A stretch of 64,000 bases of DNA, from contig JBBFLV010000006.1 in NCBI GenBank assembly GCA_037478835.1, positions 62,001 through 126,000 of the forward strand. Direction: 5' to 3'. The notes beneath the pieces are model-generated. The model was not told the DNA's origin. It saw nothing but the letters and a program-made list of their open reading frames with translations, and ran no database searches. The stretch comes from 630D-37 sp037478835 (GTDB lineage: Bacteria; Chloroflexota; Anaerolineae; Anaerolineales; Villigracilaceae). The position numbers were made by a program, and so were the translations under genes. Positions 18,188-26,940 of this stretch are shown here, piece by piece. How positions within the stretch are numbered: position 1 is the first letter of the stretch; each line of letters opens with the position of its first letter.

Positions 18188-20080
18188 ATGCACTACGCCC
18201 CGATCCTCGACCGCATTCCGCTCGCCGCGCCCCTTGTCCTGGTCAGCGACCCGGATGGGTTGTTGAACGAAGAACACCTGCTGGCCGAGCTACACCACCG
18301 CGGCTTCACCGTGATCCGGGAAGATGATCCGGTGCGCCTGCGCTACCGTATCACCCATAGCCCGGCACCGTGGATCGTGATCACCACCGGCCCGCTCAAT
18401 ACCCTGCCCTACGACCTATGGCAAAAAGGAGAGCACGTCGAACTGGCGCTGCACACCTTCTTCCCGCACCTGGCATATCCGCCGTTGCGCGCGCTCACCC
18501 CGCTGCAACGTTCTCGGCTCTTCCAAGCTCCGCCACCGCCTCGGCGCCTTGGTGAACAGGCCACCATTGAATATGTCTTCCGCCACGTCTTCGGGCTCGA
18601 TTGGGGCGCCCTCAACGACCCCTTCACCCTGATCGCTTGGCTCAGCGATTCCCTCCGCCGCGAACCGCTCCCTACGCTCTATCGCCAGAAATTGCTTCAA
18701 AGGCTGGCCACCCTTGATCCCTATCGCGATTGGCCGTTAGAAAAACTGCTGAACGACCCCGAAGCGCTGGGCGAATTCATCCAGGACCAATGGCAATCTT
18801 ACTTGCACGAGCGTGGCCTGTTGCGTCTTGGCGAAGCCAGAACCGCCTATTTGTTCGATTTCGATCAACCGCGTTGGCAGGGGCTGCTCTCCCATTGGTT
18901 GCGCACCGGGCTGTTGCATCCCCCAATGCTACAGGTGGATGCCCCCGAACCCTGGATGGCCGCAGCGGTGCTCACCCGTGGCGAAGATGCCCGTCTCAAG
19001 CGCCTGCATCTGCTGATGGATGCGCTCGGCGAAGCCTTGGACCCCGCGCCGGATACCTTTGAAGCCTGGGCGCACCTGGCCTGGCAATGGGCCGAACTGC
19101 TCGCCTTGTACTACACGTCCGATGAAATCTACAAGGCCGAAAACCCGGCTGTCACGGCCTTGCGAACCCGCTTGGAAAAGGCCATCATCCCCTGGTTGCA
19201 AGCACGCTATACGGCCTTAGGCACGCATCCCTTGCCGCAGCCGCGCCATCTCTGGCATGTCTCTCACTACCTGGCCTCCCTACGGCGTCAGGGACAGGCA
19301 GAAGCGATTGCGCTCATCGTGCTGGATGGCATGTCCCTGGCCGATTGGTTGGTGCTCTGGGAAATCTGGGGCGCCCGTCACCGCTGGCTGGCCGAAGTGC
19401 AACTTTTGCTGGCCCAAATCCCCACCATCACCGCCATCTCTCGCCAAGCGCTCATCGGCGGTCTCCGGCCGGCAGAATTTGCCGAAAGCATCACCCACAA
19501 TCAACGGGAAGCCCGCCTTTGGCAAACTTTCTGGAGCCGAGAAGGCCTTGGGGCCCATGCTTGCATGTATACTCGCGAGCCAAATGATCTGCACCTTTCC
19601 CCCGATCTCCAAGCGCTCTGTGTTGTGATCACGGCGGTGGATGAAATTCATCATCACACCCTGCTGGGGCCGGTGGATGCCCAGGCTTCCTTGCGCCGTT
19701 GGGGCGATCGGCATGCCGCATCGCTGGAAAACATGCTGGAACGGCTGCTACAGGCCGGCTTCACCGTCTTCCTCACCAGCGATCACGGCAACACCGTGGC
19801 CTATGGCATCGGTCAGCCGCGCGAAGGAGCGATCGTCCAAACCCGTGGTCTGCGTGCTCGCACCTACCGGGATGAAAATCTTGCCCGCCGGGTGCAAAGC
19901 GAATTTCCCGAAACCTACCTCTGGCATGGTGATGGTCTCCTCCCTGACGATCTCTGGGTGCTCATCCCCCAGGATCACATGGCCTTTGCCGCCAAGGACG
20001 AAATCTATATCACCCATGGCGGTCTAACGCCGGAAGAGATGTGGGTCCCGCTGGTAAAACTTACCCTACGAACAGGATGA
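18188..20080 (+). CDS. pglZ: BREX protein PglZ (alkaline-phosphatase-superfamily)
   Basis: A 630-residue PglZ. The C-terminal half has the phosphatase-fold metal-site blocks IVLDGMSLADW, the VDEIHHHTLLG region and FLTSDHGNTVAYG. The N-terminal half is a PglZ-specific helical part. PglZ is one of the two core proteins shared by all BREX types. In BREX-3 a BrxHII helicase normally lies between pglX and pglZ; here only 58 bases separate them. A purine-rich GGGGAG is 13-18 bases before the ATG, rather distant, so the start is less certain. Confidence 0.85.
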   Translation: MHYAPILDRIPLAAPLVLVSDPDGLLNEEHLLAELHHRGFTVIREDDPVRLRYRITHSPAPWIVITTGPLNTLPYDLWQKGEHVELALHTFFPHLAYPPLRALTPLQRSRLFQAPPPPRRLGEQATIEYVFRHVFGLDWGALNDPFTLIAWLSDSLRREPLPTLYRQKLLQRLATLDPYRDWPLEKLLNDPEALGEFIQDQWQSYLHERGLLRLGEARTAYLFDFDQPRWQGLLSHWLRTGLLHPPMLQVDAPEPWMAAAVLTRGEDARLKRLHLLMDALGEALDPAPDTFEAWAHLAWQWAELLALYYTSDEIYKAENPAVTALRTRLEKAIIPWLQARYTALGTHPLPQPRHLWHVSHYLASLRRQGQAEAIALIVLDGMSLADWLVLWEIWGARHRWLAEVQLLLAQIPTITAISRQALIGGLRPAEFAESITHNQREARLWQTFWSREGLGAHACMYTREPNDLHLSPDLQALCVVITAVDEIHHHTLLGPVDAQASLRRWGDRHAASLENMLERLLQAGFTVFLTSDHGNTVAYGIGQPREGAIVQTRGLRARTYRDENLARRVQSEFPETYLWHGDGLLPDDLWVLIPQDHMAFAAKDEIYITHGGLTPEEMWVPLVKLTLRTG

Positions 20081-20084
20081 CGAT

Positions 20085-20810
20085 ATGACAGAGAAGGGGA
20101 TCGGCTTTGCCCGCACCGTAAAACTGGACTGGTTGGATCGGACGGCCACTTTGCGTTTAGAAACGTCTGATGCAGTTGCTCTACGCCTGGCGCTGGATGA
20201 GTACCTGAAACCGATCTTAAAGGGTGGTGAATTTCGTCGCAAAACGATCGACGTTTTGCTAGGGATTTGGCATAAAACGGAAACCGTCTCACCGAGCTTG
20301 CACGCCGCCGCCCTGCGTTTATACCGTGAAGTCTACACGTCAGAAGAGCGCCTGTGGTTGCATTACGGGCTGGCGCTGATCCGCTATCCGCATTTTCGCC
20401 TTGTTACCTCTATCATTGGGCAGCTGGGGCGGTTAAGTAATGCCCTCACGCGCCGGCAAATCAAAGCGCAAGTCGCCGCTCAAGTCGGTCACCTGGGCGA
20501 TCTCGATCGCTCGGTGGAACGCATTTGCGCCTCGCTCACCGAATGGGGGCTTTTCCCGCAGGCCGAAAAACCCTATACCTATCGCCCGGCCATCGGTCGC
20601 CTGCACACGGAGAATAACGCCCTACGCACCTGGCTCCTGGCCTGTGCGCTCCAGGCTCATCCGGCCGATTCCCTCCCGCTGGAAGACTTGATCCGCTTGC
20701 CCGAACTCTTTCCCTTCCGCTTGAGCGATCTGCGCGCCGAACACCTGATGGAATCCGGCTGGTTTCAAGTCACTCGCCAGGTCGATTGGGAAATGGTGCA
20801 ACTTGCCTAA
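20085..20810 (+). CDS. brxA: BREX protein BrxA-like
   Basis: A 241-residue, mostly helical protein without membrane segments, following pglZ by 4 bases with AGGA upstream. The run RKTIDVLLGIWHKTE, followed by LHYGLALIRYPHF and a winged-helix-like TRRQIKAQVAAQVG, fits the small BrxA family that closes or opens BREX operons and is reported to bind DNA. The assignment rests on position and general resemblance; a lineage-specific accessory protein is the alternative. Confidence 0.65.
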   Translation: MTEKGIGFARTVKLDWLDRTATLRLETSDAVALRLALDEYLKPILKGGEFRRKTIDVLLGIWHKTETVSPSLHAAALRLYREVYTSEERLWLHYGLALIRYPHFRLVTSIIGQLGRLSNALTRRQIKAQVAAQVGHLGDLDRSVERICASLTEWGLFPQAEKPYTYRPAIGRLHTENNALRTWLLACALQAHPADSLPLEDLIRLPELFPFRLSDLRAEHLMESGWFQVTRQVDWEMVQLA

Positions 20811-21020
20811 CCCGGCAAGGCTTTCTCTGCAAGCGATCTTGAGATAGAGGGGGAAAACAAAGCATTTTTCTGCTCATTTCATTCAAAGCCTATCAGGGCG
20901 TTTGGCTCTGCTCCCATTACCGGTTTTCAACAAAAGCAATATTCAGGTACCAAGGTTGTCAACACCTGGTTGCCATAGTTTGATTCTTTGTGCTGTAGGT
21001 ACTCAATAAGTTTAATATCA
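20811..21020. other. Intergenic region after the BREX operon
   Basis: AT-rich from about 20940 onward. No gene, clear terminator or repeat was recognised. Confidence 0.6.
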
Positions 21021-21098
21021 ACAAAGCTCTTTGTAAAAACAAAATCACTAGAGAAAAAAGAGAAAATTGTATTATAATAGTTATAAAAAGGAGGTACC
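21021..21098 (+). promoter_or_regulatory. Promoter/operator region of the lipoprotein gene
   Basis: ACAAAG-CT-CTTTGT at 21021-21034 is a perfect 6-bp-arm inverted repeat. TATAAT at 21073-21078 is a consensus -10, without a good -35. AAGGAGGT ends 5 bases before the ATG, the strongest ribosome-binding site in the window. A regulator binding the inverted repeat is possible. Confidence 0.5.
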
Positions 21099-22796
21099 AT
21101 GGACAAGACTCGCACCCTGTTCAGCATCATTCTCGCCTGCACCCTACTGCTACTGCTGGCTGCCTGCTCGGACGATGGCACACCAGTGGACTTCTTAGAA
21201 CAACTCCCGCCCACCGCCACCCCTGTCCCGCCCACGGCAACTCCTGGGATGGAGCCTGCACAGGTAGCGGACCAGAACGGTGAAGCGCGCATCCGCTACA
21301 TCATGGCAGATATCCAACTATCCGGGCTCGATGAGTACTATCGTGGTTTTCCTGATGATCCTTTCGCAGCAGAAGCAATTGCCCGCTGGGATCGGGGAAT
21401 TCGTGTTGTAAATATTGACAAGTTTGAACGCAAATTGGTCAACGGCCAATGGACGATCACCTATGCTAGGACGGATACCCCGGTCAACGGGATGGACATC
21501 CGCTTGAGCAGCGATGACGACAGCGAAGCGCGCATCCGCTATATCATGGCAGATATCCAACTATCCGGGCTGGATGGGTATTATCGTGGTTTTCCCGATG
21601 ATCCTCTTGCAGCAGAAGCAATTGCCCGCTGGGATCGGGGGATTCGTGTTGTAAATATCGAGGAATTTGAACGCCGACTTCTCCCTGGATTGGGCTGGGT
21701 GATTGTTTACAGAGGTACAGAAAAAGTGGCGAACGGAATGGACATCATTCTCTCCGATATGTCTTCTGGTTGCAACAATCCCTACTGGCCTGTCAAGGTT
21801 GGAGCGACCTGGGCCTATGAGATCCTCAACATGATGGGGAACAGCGAAGGTACCGAGACCTGGGAGATCACGTCGGTTTCAAACGAACCCGAGGGGGTGC
21901 GATTTACCGTACATAAGACTTCCCCCTTTGGCTCGGGTGATTCTACTTACCTATGCACTCCAGATGGTGCCATTCACCAGGAAGACAGTAATATGCTGGA
22001 TATCCTCCTGCCGCCAGTAGACGAATTTGTGCCACGCAAAACTTGGCCGGGCAAGTCCGGTTCTTCGCTCTTATTCGTTGGCATGGAACAGCAGAGCGTG
22101 CCTGCCGGCACCTTCACGACTGCACGTTTCACTCTTCTGCCAAACGGATATACCAACTACTACTGGGCGGAAGGTGTCGGGCTGGTGGCTGGGATGGGCG
22201 ATTTAAGCCGTGTCCTGAAATCGTATACGATACCAGCAGGTAGTGAAATTGCTCCCCAAACAACATCTACACCCTCCACGTCATCTGCTGCGCCGACTCC
22301 GGGAACTGGGTTCTGCAACAACCCCTATTTCCCCGATCAAGTCGGCATCCAGTGGGTATACAGGGATGAAGTTGGCACCTACACGGTCACAGTGACCTCC
22401 ATCGAAAACAATCGATATTTTATTTCTAATTCCCGTTATGGTGAGCAGTCCAGCTTCATCTGTGCCTCAGACGGATCTATTTATGGTGAACATGATATGC
22501 CGCATACCCTGCAGACCTTCCCGGCCATTCGGGATCTTTATGTCCGGAATACCTGGAGCGGAACAACCTCTCCCGGCCCCTATGAGCATGAAGTTACCTT
22601 TACGGTAGATGGTTTTGAAACCGTGCAGGTACCGGCCGGGCGTTTTGAAACAGTGGTCATCCACGTCTACCATGCATCTACGATGGAATTTGAGGAGTAT
22701 TATTACTACGCACAGGGCATTGGGATTGTAAAGTACGTCATCATAGGTGATGGCGGAGCCCACGAAACCGTGCTGGAACAATTCATCGTTCCGTAG
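21099..22796 (+). CDS. Secreted lipoprotein with duplicated domains, function unknown
   Basis: A 565-residue protein with a lipoprotein signal peptide: a hydrophobic stretch ends in LAAC with the acylated Cys at 23, followed by Pro/Thr-rich PPTATPVPPTATPG. Two copies of an 81-residue block follow (EARIRYIMADIQLSGLD and RWDRGIRVVNI in each). Then come two related domains beginning GCNNPYWPVKVGATWAYEI and FCNNPYFPDQVGIQWVY, each with PAGTF/PAGRF-type turns as in DUF3108-like outer beta domains. It is anchored on the outside of the membrane. Function is not recognised; it stands alone behind its own promoter. Confidence 0.85.
   Translation: MDKTRTLFSIILACTLLLLLAACSDDGTPVDFLEQLPPTATPVPPTATPGMEPAQVADQNGEARIRYIMADIQLSGLDEYYRGFPDDPFAAEAIARWDRGIRVVNIDKFERKLVNGQWTITYARTDTPVNGMDIRLSSDDDSEARIRYIMADIQLSGLDGYYRGFPDDPLAAEAIARWDRGIRVVNIEEFERRLLPGLGWVIVYRGTEKVANGMDIILSDMSSGCNNPYWPVKVGATWAYEILNMMGNSEGTETWEITSVSNEPEGVRFTVHKTSPFGSGDSTYLCTPDGAIHQEDSNMLDILLPPVDEFVPRKTWPGKSGSSLLFVGMEQQSVPAGTFTTARFTLLPNGYTNYYWAEGVGLVAGMGDLSRVLKSYTIPAGSEIAPQTTSTPSTSSAAPTPGTGFCNNPYFPDQVGIQWVYRDEVGTYTVTVTSIENNRYFISNSRYGEQSSFICASDGSIYGEHDMPHTLQTFPAIRDLYVRNTWSGTTSPGPYEHEVTFTVDGFETVQVPAGRFETVVIHVYHASTMEFEEYYYYAQGIGIVKYVIIGDGGAHETVLEQFIVP
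21282..21767 (+). repeat. Tandem 243-bp intragenic duplication
   Basis: The block starting GAAGCGCGCATCCGCTA at 21282 recurs at 21525, a period of 243 bases (81 codons). The first 150 bases of each copy are about 90 percent identical by eye; the last part is diverged. This points to a recent in-frame duplication. Confidence 0.85.
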
Positions 22797-22889
22797 CTGT
22801 TTTTCGAAGAGGTTAGCCGCTTAACATTTGAGAGTCAATAGTCCCGATTGCTGAGTAGCAACTGAACCTTTATCAGGGCTTCGGGGTAA

Positions 22890-22979
22890 CAACACCTGCG
22901 CTATGCCCTGGCACTGAAGCCGCGCAAAGCGCGTCATCGGGAGCGCATCGAAAGCGCCCTGCGCCGCTATTGTAGGTAG
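22890..22979 (+). pseudogene. Remnant 3' end of a TPR-like gene
   Basis: The frame from 22890 to the TAG at 22977-22979 reads QHLRYALALKPRKARHRERI and ends LRRYCR. This resembles the C-terminal helix of TPR proteins (compare the end of the 1921-5145 protein: RALQLRPRPEDRRKIEKALSR). It is closed upstream by a TAA and has no start, so it looks like gene debris. Confidence 0.45.
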
Positions 22980-23063
22980 GGCAACTGCTTGCAGTTGCCC
23001 CGGGAGCGCATTGAACGCACGTTGCGCCGTTATTGCCCGTCGGGCAGTTGCTTGCCGTTGCCC
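22938..23063 (+). repeat. Tandem 63-bp duplication, each ending in a palindrome
   Basis: Units 22938-23000 and 23001-23063 have equal length, start CGGGAGCGCAT and end in GGGCA(A/G)...TTGCCC palindromes. The first palindrome, 22979-23000, has perfect 10-bp arms (GGGCAACTGC, then TT, then GCAGTTGCCC); the second is imperfect. The units span the end of the TPR-like remnant. Confidence 0.7.
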
Positions 23064-23089
23064 CTCTTGACAAAGTGTATGGAGAACCT

Positions 23090-24223
23090 ATGGTCAGAAG
23101 AGTGATCATCCCCTATACTTCCGCCCGTTTCACCGTCCTCCTGCCCACTGCGCTCTTCCTGGCCGTCTTCCTTTCGATCTGGCTCGGCATTCCTACCTTG
23201 CTCAACCTGGGTTGGGGTTGGAGCATTCCGGATTGGTTTCCGATCCTGACCTGCGGGCTCGGCCTGATCATCGGGCTGGGGCTGGCCGTAGTCCTCTACC
23301 CCTCGATCCTGCGCCTGACCGAGGGATGGCAAGGGGAGCTGGTGCTGGAAGGCGATCGCTTGCGCTGGCGCGTGCGGCGCAAGTGGGGGGAGTTCGATGC
23401 TTCGCAGCCCCATCGGGCGCAGATCGCCGCCGGCAGGAGCGGACTGGGGGAAACAAACGCCAACATCACCCTTTACCCCGGCATCGAAATCATCCACCTG
23501 CGCGGCGTTGCGCGGGAAGAAGTGCTCGCCCACTTTCCGGCGGCCTATTTCGTCCGCGAACAGGCCGTCACTCCTGCCGAGGGGCTGTGGGGCTTTGAGC
23601 TCCGGGCCGAAGACCCGGCGGCGCGTGAGCTCTTCCTTGCGCTGCTGGATAGCCTATGGCGCAACCGGGAACGGAACGGCCTCTTCCAGCTGTATGCCCG
23701 CTACCCCTGGGATCGCCCGCCGCAGCCGGCCTTCCGCCACATCCGCCTGATCGAAACCGAAAGGATGACGCCGGAAGAAAAAGCCCTGATCGAGCAATTG
23801 TGCGCCTCGTTCGTTGATGGCCTGAGCGGCTCCTACGTGCGCCTGACGCCGGATTACCTGGTGGGCTGGGTCTATCGCTCCTGGAAGAGCACCTGGACCG
23901 GCCAACCGGATTACTACTGCCTGATGCCGCTGGGCTACGTCCATGCCGAAGTCTCCCTGCCGCGGCCGGATTGGAAGCCGTTTATCCTCAGCCAGGTGCT
24001 GTTGGAGGCGCTCTCCGCCGCAGGCGGGACCTCGCGCCCTTATGGGCCTTCGCTGCAGCATCGCCACTACCTCTACGTGCGCGGCCGTGGATGGGATGGA
24101 AAGCCCCTGGAACTGGCCTTCGATTGGTACGGACCGACCGATGCCGAGTGGGAAGAAGCGGATGCCTTCGTGCACTTTGTCGAGTGGATGAGGCACCGGA
24201 GAGCCGAGATGGACAAACGCTAG
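23090..24223 (+). CDS. Membrane-anchored protein of unknown function
   Basis: 377 residues from the ATG at 23090, which has GGAG 5 bases upstream. Two N-terminal membrane segments (VLLPTALFLAVFLSIWLG and ILTCGLGLIIGLGLAVVLY) are followed by a roughly 300-residue cytoplasmic part with many Trp and charged residues (WQGELVLEGDRLRWRVRRKWG). No family was recognised and no catalytic motif is evident. The last codons GAC AAA CGC TAG are part of a dispersed palindrome, so the C-terminus DKR may have been supplied by it. Confidence 0.75.
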   Translation: MVRRVIIPYTSARFTVLLPTALFLAVFLSIWLGIPTLLNLGWGWSIPDWFPILTCGLGLIIGLGLAVVLYPSILRLTEGWQGELVLEGDRLRWRVRRKWGEFDASQPHRAQIAAGRSGLGETNANITLYPGIEIIHLRGVAREEVLAHFPAAYFVREQAVTPAEGLWGFELRAEDPAARELFLALLDSLWRNRERNGLFQLYARYPWDRPPQPAFRHIRLIETERMTPEEKALIEQLCASFVDGLSGSYVRLTPDYLVGWVYRSWKSTWTGQPDYYCLMPLGYVHAEVSLPRPDWKPFILSQVLLEALSAAGGTSRPYGPSLQHRHYLYVRGRGWDGKPLELAFDWYGPTDAEWEEADAFVHFVEWMRHRRAEMDKR

Positions 24224-24230
24224 CGTTTGT
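24213..24230. repeat. Perfect 18-bp palindrome, family A copy 3
   Basis: ACAAACGCT at 24213-24221 mirrors AGCGTTTGT at 24222-24230. The central TAG is the stop codon of the upstream membrane-protein gene, and it lies between this gene and the convergent glmS. Confidence 0.85.
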
Positions 24231-24244
24231 TACAAGTGTTCGGC

Positions 24245-26086
24245 CTACTCGACCGTCACCGATTTGGCCAAGTTGCGCGGTTGATCGACATCCAGGCCGC
24301 GCAGGGCGGCGATGTGATAGGCCAGCAGCTGCAGCGGGACGACGGTCAGCACCGGGGCGAGCATCCAGGGAGCTGGCGGCACCCAGAGCACATGGTCAAC
24401 CATCGAGGCGATCAGTTCATCCCCTTCGGTCGCCACGGCGACGACGATCCCGCCGCGTGCTTTGGCCTGCTGAATCTGGCTGACCATTTTCTCGTGCCAG
24501 GGGTCCTGCGGCGCCAGGCAGATCACCGGCAGGTTCTCGTCGATCAGGGCGATCGGCCCGTGCTTCATCTCGCCGGCCGGGTAGCCTTCGGCGTGGATGT
24601 AGGAGATTTCCTTGAGCTTGAGCGCGCCCTCGTAGGCGATCGGCATTTGGATGCCGCGCCCTAGGTAGAGGCAATCGCGCATATCTTTGAGCAGGCGCGC
24701 CACTTTCTCGATCTCGGCCTCGCGCTCCAGGATTTGCCCGACGCGCTGCGGGATCAGGCGCAGATCGGCAACCAGAGCACGGCGCGTGGCTTCGTCGATC
24801 GTGCCGCGCAGATCGGCGAGGAGGATGGCCAGCATGTACTGATCGAGGATCGGCGCCGTGAAGGCCTTGGTGGAGGCCACGCCGATCTCCGGCCCGACCT
24901 GCATGGAGATGTAGCCATCGGCAATGCGCATAGCTTGGGAGCCGATGGCATTGACGATCGACCAGAGCGTCGCCCCCTTGCGCCGTCCTTCCTCCATGGC
25001 CGCCAGCGTATCGGCCGTTTCGCCGGATTGGCTGATCGCCAGCACGACGGTATCGGAGTCGATGATCGGGTCGCGGTAGCGGAATTCCGAGGCGATTTCC
25101 ACTTCCACCGGGATGCGGGCGATCTTTTCGATGAGATATTTTCCCACCATGCCGGCATAGGCGGCCGTACCGCAGGCGGTGATGTAGATTTTACGGATGC
25201 GCTGCGCCAGCTCAGGGGTCAAGTTCAGTTCGGGCAGGCGGATGCGCCCCCGTTCAAAGTCCACCCGTCCGGCCAGGGTATCGGCCAAGGCGCGCGGTTG
25301 CTCGTGGATCTCTTTTTGCATAAAGTGGCGATATTCGCCCTTCTCCGCGGCCACGGCATCCCAGGGGATGGTGTGAATTTTCGGGATGACCCGCTCCCCG
25401 TCCAGGGTTTCGATGCGCGCTTCCTGACGGGAGATCACCGCCATTTGGCGCGATTCTAGGAAGGTGACGCGCCGGGTGTATTCCAGGATGGCCGGAATAT
25501 CGGAAGCGGCGAACATCTCGTCTTCCCCGTAGCCGATCACCACGCCCCCGGCATTTCCCAGGCGGGCGGCGATGAGCTTATCCGGCTCGCGCACGGACAT
25601 GAGCACGACCACATTCGCCCCCTGCAGGCGCTGAAAGGTGGCTCGGGCGGCTTCCACCAACGATTTGCCGCTCGCCAGGTAGCGCTCCACCAGGTGGACG
25701 ATGGTCTCGGTATCGGTTTCCGAGCGGAATTCCACCCCTTCGGCGCTCAGCTCTTCGCGCAGTTCGAGAAAGTTTTCGACGATGCCGTTATGCACGACGA
25801 CCACTTGGCCGGTGTGACCGGTGTGCGGATGGGCATTGCGCGCGTTGGGGGCGCCGTGGGTCGCCCAGCGGGTGTGACCGATGCCGGGGCTGCCGCTCAG
25901 GGGCTGGGCTTGCACCAGGTCGAACAGGCGCGAGATTTTGCCGGCATCGCGCCGCACCTCGATGCGGCCATCTTGGATCACCGCGATGCCCGCCGAATCA
26001 TAGCCGCGATATTCCAGGCGCTTCAGGCCGTTGAGTAGGATCGGCGTCGCATCGCGCGGGCCGATATATCCGACAATACCACACAT
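24245..26086 (-). CDS. glmS: Glutamine-fructose-6-phosphate aminotransferase GlmS
   Basis: Makes glucosamine-6-phosphate from fructose-6-phosphate and glutamine, the entry step for cell-envelope amino sugars. The N-terminus MCGIVGYIG exposes the catalytic Cys2. The glutaminase domain runs to about residue 240, followed by two SIS sugar-isomerase domains (ITACGTAAYAGM; ISQSGETADTLA) and the C-terminal KSVTVE. Length of 613 residues is standard. GGAGGG precedes the ATG. The leader carries a glmS-type ribozyme, so product feedback on the mRNA is expected. Confidence 0.97.
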   Translation of the reverse strand: MCGIVGYIGPRDATPILLNGLKRLEYRGYDSAGIAVIQDGRIEVRRDAGKISRLFDLVQAQPLSGSPGIGHTRWATHGAPNARNAHPHTGHTGQVVVVHNGIVENFLELREELSAEGVEFRSETDTETIVHLVERYLASGKSLVEAARATFQRLQGANVVVLMSVREPDKLIAARLGNAGGVVIGYGEDEMFAASDIPAILEYTRRVTFLESRQMAVISRQEARIETLDGERVIPKIHTIPWDAVAAEKGEYRHFMQKEIHEQPRALADTLAGRVDFERGRIRLPELNLTPELAQRIRKIYITACGTAAYAGMVGKYLIEKIARIPVEVEIASEFRYRDPIIDSDTVVLAISQSGETADTLAAMEEGRRKGATLWSIVNAIGSQAMRIADGYISMQVGPEIGVASTKAFTAPILDQYMLAILLADLRGTIDEATRRALVADLRLIPQRVGQILEREAEIEKVARLLKDMRDCLYLGRGIQMPIAYEGALKLKEISYIHAEGYPAGEMKHGPIALIDENLPVICLAPQDPWHEKMVSQIQQAKARGGIVVAVATEGDELIASMVDHVLWVPPAPWMLAPVLTVVPLQLLAYHIAALRGLDVDQPRNLAKSVTVE

Positions 26087-26157
26087 AGAGGTTCCCTCCG
26101 TATAGAGAAGATTTCACCGCGCCTCGTGGAAGAAGCGAGGTGCTGGGAATGCCACTT

Positions 26158-26372
26158 CGCACGCTTTTGTCGGCATGGTTACCCATACCGCCTTGGGCGC
26201 GCGATTCGATTCGGAGGGAAAGGATCGGGTGGTGGCACACCCGGAGGGCTTCCGCTGATCTTTCGATTTTCCCGCCGGCCGGGCGCTTGCCCTTGAGCCT
26301 GCGGTTAATCCTGCCTCGCGGCAGGAAACCCTCATCCTCGTCACCCCGCCAAAGGCAGGGCCGTGCGCTGTC
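26158..26372 (-). ncRNA. glmS-type self-cleaving ribozyme/riboswitch in the glmS leader
   Basis: Read on the minus strand from 26372: AC-A|GCGCA (predicted cleavage before G at 26368), a P2-like stem CCCTGCC-TTT-GGCGGGG, the signature TGACGAGG, ATGAGGGTTT, and after an extra hairpin region ATCGAAAGATCAGCGG and AAGCCCTCCGG, in which CCCTC can pair with GAGGG. Then come a CGGGTG/CACCCG hairpin and a P4-like stem with CGGTATGG-GTAA-CCATGCCG. The TGACGAGG and ATCGA...AGCGG blocks match the known Thermoanaerobacter ribozyme as I remember it. About 57 bases between GTTT and ATCGA form an insert with a CCTGCC-GCGA-GGCAGG hairpin, not usual in the family. It is located directly upstream of glmS. Confidence 0.82.
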
Positions 26373-26393
26373 TTTCCCTCGCAGGTATGCCCG

Positions 26394-26423
26394 ATTATAC
26401 CTTGCTTATGCTAAAATTGACCA
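26394..26423 (-). promoter_or_regulatory. Putative glmS promoter
   Basis: Minus-strand TGGTCA (26423-26418), an 18-base spacer, then consensus TATAAT (26399-26394). Transcription would begin about 20 bases before the predicted ribozyme cleavage site, a normal layout. It overlaps the start of the divergent gene at 26425. Confidence 0.5.
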
Positions 26424-26424
26424 C

Positions 26425-26940
26425 ATGGGAAACGAATTCCGGCAAGCAGAAAGCGAGTTTTGGCGCCAGGTGCACGAGGGGAGAGCCCGTCATCGGCGCC
26501 AGGTGACCCTGCACATCTTCCTGCCCTTGACCCTCGGCTTTTTGCTCGTCTTCGGGCTGTTGTTTTTGAGCATTTGGGGGGAGGGTAGTCGCCTTTCGGC
26601 CGTTGCGGCGCTGGCAACGATCTGGCTGATCTTACCGATCCTTTGCCTGCAAGCGGTGTTCCTGGCCCTGCTGATCGCCGCGGTCTACGGGCTTGCCCGT
26701 TTGCTCAGGGCTTTGCCAGGGATGGCAATCGAAGCACACGTCCGGAACTATCGTTTCCAGAGAAACCTGCGCCGTTTGGCCGATCGAGCCGCAGAACCGA
26801 TCCTGAAATGGCATGAAGGGTTGGCGAAAATTAAGACAAGCACGGATCTCAGACATGTATGGAAAGCTTGGAACTCTGTCGGAGGTTGGAATGAGCGAGG
26901 GAGCACGTACCACTACGATTTCTACGACTACGACGAATAG
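26425..26940 (+). CDS. Small two-pass membrane protein, unknown
   Basis: 171 residues from the ATG at 26425. Two long hydrophobic segments (IFLPLTLGFLLVFGLLFL and LATIWLILPILCLQAVFLALL) lie between a basic N-terminus and a basic cytoplasmic C-terminus ending HYDFYDYDE. No Shine-Dalgarno is present and the gene starts next to the divergent glmS promoter, so a leaderless mRNA is plausible (TAAAAT at 26412-26417 would place the start near the ATG). The 3' end overlaps the next small gene by 50 bases. No family recognised. Confidence 0.7.
   Translation: MGNEFRQAESEFWRQVHEGRARHRRQVTLHIFLPLTLGFLLVFGLLFLSIWGEGSRLSAVAALATIWLILPILCLQAVFLALLIAAVYGLARLLRALPGMAIEAHVRNYRFQRNLRRLADRAAEPILKWHEGLAKIKTSTDLRHVWKAWNSVGGWNERGSTYHYDFYDYDE

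Noticed and set aside
26158..26372. RNase P or other structured RNA upstream of glmS
   Set aside because: The GACGAGG core and the position directly before glmS fit the glmS ribozyme; RNase P signatures were not found.
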